This document shows, one piece after another, positions 62,121 to 64,000 of a stretch of 64,000 nucleotides of DNA; the stretch's first letter is position 1; each line of letters starts with the position of its first letter. The notes beneath the pieces were generated by a model. The model ran no database searches. It saw only the letters and a list, made by a program, of their open reading frames with translations, and had not been told where the DNA came from. The stretch covers positions 434,001-498,000 of the forward strand of contig NZ_CP054021.1 of the NCBI RefSeq assembly GCF_005862305.2, given 5' to 3'. The DNA comes from Rhizobium indicum. Its GTDB lineage: Bacteria > Pseudomonadota > Alphaproteobacteria > Rhizobiales > Rhizobiaceae. The translations under genes were made by a program, and so were the position numbers.

Positions 62121-64000
62121 TCAGAATTGGTTGTTGATGCCAAACTTGAAGTTCTGCGTCTTGTCGAAGTCTTCCTTGAGGACAGGGATCGCGTAATCCA
62201 GACGCAATGCACCGAAGGGAGACTGCCATACGACGCCGACACCGACGGAGGCGCGTAGCGAAGCGCTGGTACCGTCGGCCTGGTCTGACCCAAGAAGCTC
62301 GACGTCATTGCCGAACAGCGTACCGGCATCGGCAAAGACTGCGCCGCGCAGGTTGAAGTCACGCGGGAAGCCCGGCATCGGGAAGGTGGCTTCCGCAGAC
62401 GCCGTGAAATAGGTCGTGCCACCGAGCGGGTCATCGTGATCCCCGCGAATGCGCGGGCCGATACCCTTGTTCTCGAAGCCGCGAATATCGCCGTTGGTCA
62501 GCGTGAACTGGTCGAAGACGTTCAGATGGTCGCCCAAGGGAACGACATAACCAGCCGAAGCGGAGACCGAGCCGATGATATCGGCATCGTCAGCGAGCAG
62601 GTGATAATAACGGGCTTTGCCGTAGATCTTGTAGAACTGCGAGTCGCCGCCGAGGCCGGCAAGTTCGTGCGTCGCCGTCGCATAGATGCCTTCACGCGGC
62701 AGGACGGTGTCGTCAAGAGTGTTGTAGGTCAGCGTCTGCGAGACGGAAGAACGCGTCCACGGGCTCTCGTCGACCAGATTGGCGTAGGTCGCCGAAAGAT
62801 CAGAGGTATCGCCGTCATACTTCATCTGCTTGTAGTTATAACGGAAGGTCGTCGCCAGATCTTCGGTGATCGGCGCAGTCACACGCAGGACGACGCTGGT
62901 TTCTTCGTAATCGTAGTCGTCGTTGCTCGACGTTTCGCTGCGGTTGACGTCGAAGCCTGCCGCCAGACGGTAGCCGAGGAAATAGGGTTCAGTGAAGCTG
63001 ACGCCGTAGGCGCGCGAGCCTTCCTGGCCGCCACCGGCCGAGATGCGGATGTACTGACCACGACCGAGGAAGTTCTTTTCCTCGATCGAGGCTTCGAGCA
63101 GCAGACCGTCGCCGCCGGCGGCATAACCCGCGCCGACACCGAACGAACCGGTCGACTGATCCTGCACGTCGACGACCACCACGACGCGGTCCGGCGAGCT
63201 GCCCGGCTGGGTGGAAATGTTGACCGAGGAGAAGTAACCGAGCGCTTCGAGGCGGCGCTTGGCCTTGGTGATCATCTGCTGATTGAAGGCGTCGCCTTCG
63301 CTCATGTCGAATTCGCGGCGAATGACGTAGTCGCGCGTGCGGCTGTTGCCGCGGATCTCGATGCGCTCGACATAGGCGCGCTCGCCCTGGTCGACCAGAT
63401 ATTCGACACCGATCGTGTTGTTGTTGAGGTCGCGGTTACCGCGCGGCGTGACGCGCGCAAAGGGATAACCGGCAGACGCCACCTGATCGGAGATCGCCTC
63501 GATCGACTTCTGCACTTCTTTGGCGTTGTAGACTTGGCCTTCGCGGGTGCGCACCAGCGGCTGCAGCTGCTCTGAGCCGACGCCTTCGACGGTCGACTGG
63601 ACGGTCACCGGTCCGAAGTCGTAACGCTGGCCTTCCTCGATGTTGAAGGTGAGCGTGTATTTGTTGGTCGCGTCGTCGAAGGTGGCATCGGAAGAGACGA
63701 TGCGCATGTCGGCATAGCCGCGATTGTAATAGAACTGGCGCAGCGCTTCTTCGTCGGCGTGGAGCTTGTCTTCGTTGTAGACGTCCTTGCGAGTCAGGAA
63801 CGACAGGAAGTTCGAACGCTTGGTGGCGATGACGGCAGCCAAGCGGCCGGCGCTGTAGGCATTATTACCGACGAAGTTTATCGAATCGATCTTGGTGCGA
63901 TCGCCCTCGTTGATGACGAAGGCGAGGTTGACACGGCCTTCGCCGAGCGGCACCACCTGCGTCGTGACCTCGACCTCGCTGCGGCCGGTGGCAGCGTAAG
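62121..64000 (-). CDS. bamA: Outer membrane assembly factor BamA, partial
   Basis: The C-terminal 626 residues of BamA (Omp85), its 5' end cut by the window edge. POTRA domains are visible ([40 protein letters not shown]), followed by the 16-stranded barrel including the loop-6 region ([20 protein letters not shown]) and the terminal aromatic residue (GINNQF). It inserts barrel proteins, such as the two island outer-membrane proteins, into the outer membrane. The frame stays open from 63956 to the edge. Confidence 0.96.
   Translation of the reverse strand, partial: YAATGRSEVEVTTQVVPLGEGRVNLAFVINEGDRTKIDSINFVGNNAYSAGRLAAVIATKRSNFLSFLTRKDVYNEDKLHADEEALRQFYYNRGYADMRIVSSDATFDDATNKYTLTFNIEEGQRYDFGPVTVQSTVEGVGSEQLQPLVRTREGQVYNAKEVQKSIEAISDQVASAGYPFARVTPRGNRDLNNNTIGVEYLVDQGERAYVERIEIRGNSRTRDYVIRREFDMSEGDAFNQQMITKAKRRLEALGYFSSVNISTQPGSSPDRVVVVVDVQDQSTGSFGVGAGYAAGGDGLLLEASIEEKNFLGRGQYIRISAGGGQEGSRAYGVSFTEPYFLGYRLAAGFDVNRSETSSNDDYDYEETSVVLRVTAPITEDLATTFRYNYKQMKYDGDTSDLSATYANLVDESPWTRSSVSQTLTYNTLDDTVLPREGIYATATHELAGLGGDSQFYKIYGKARYYHLLADDADIIGSVSASAGYVVPLGDHLNVFDQFTLTNGDIRGFENKGIGPRIRGDHDDPLGGTTYFTASAEATFPMPGFPRDFNLRGAVFADAGTLFGNDVELLGSDQADGTSASLRASVGVGVVWQSPFGALRLDYAIPVLKEDFDKTQNFKFGINNQF

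Overview
The window looks like a chromosomal segment from a Rhizobiaceae bacterium, most likely Rhizobium of the leguminosarum/etli type. Three things point there: the housekeeping order (cysG-DUF2849-cysI-DUF934; mazG-hflX-hfq; dusB-ntrB-ntrC and ntrY-ntrX; ispDF-cinA; lipA-lpdA-pdhCBA-eno-kdsA; lexA/comEC; gltA; lpxB-lpxI-lpxA-fabZ-lpxD-bamA), several palindromic intergenic repeats of the rhizobial type, and an alphaproteobacterial SOS box (GAAC-N7-GAAC) before lexA. The assignment rests on recognition by eye; no database was searched.

Left part (1-18500). The window opens in a decayed sulfatase fragment, followed by a cupin protein and an MBL-fold hydrolase. A sulfite-reduction/siroheme operon runs leftward (cysG, DUF2849, cysI, DUF934, then a UbiH-like hydroxylase). 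Next are a deaminase, mazG, hflX, hfq, a D-amino-acid aminotransferase and the NtrY/NtrX two-component pair, then an aldo-keto reductase and a candidate small RNA with a strong intrinsic terminator.

Accessory island (about 18502-33533). Two copies of a 116-bp sequence, the 3' end of ntrC, flank about 14.9 kb that separates ntrBC from ntrYX. Inside are two FGly-type sulfatases (one with a Tat-like and one with a Sec-like signal), a formylglycine-generating enzyme with both active-site cysteines, an exported HAD hydrolase, small and membrane proteins, a membrane regulator-like protein (N-terminal DNA-binding-like region, TM, TolB-like, TPR), and an envelope module (DUF2092 protein, 70-aa exported peptide, lipoprotein alpha/beta hydrolase, two outer-membrane proteins). 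A recurring 14-bp motif, close to TTACTGTAACCTAC, sits about 60-240 bp upstream of most island transcription units and probably marks a shared regulon. A second sulfatase remnant lies within the island. I read the island as a self-contained, co-regulated periplasmic sulfate-ester/organophosphate scavenging system acquired at the ntrC 3' end.

Right part (33429-64000). ntrC-ntrB-dusB form a leftward operon with ATGA overlaps. ispDF-cinA run rightward. RatA and two P-loop kinase-like genes, one frameshifted, precede lipA. The pyruvate dehydrogenase cluster follows (pdhA, pdhB, pdhC, SGNH hydrolase, GNAT, lpdA, two GlsB-like proteins, lipA), then FtsB-like, eno, kdsA, VOC protein, lexA, comEC, gltA and the lipid A/outer-membrane assembly operon, ending in a bamA gene cut by the window edge. 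No tRNA, rRNA, CRISPR array, transposase or integrase was recognised.
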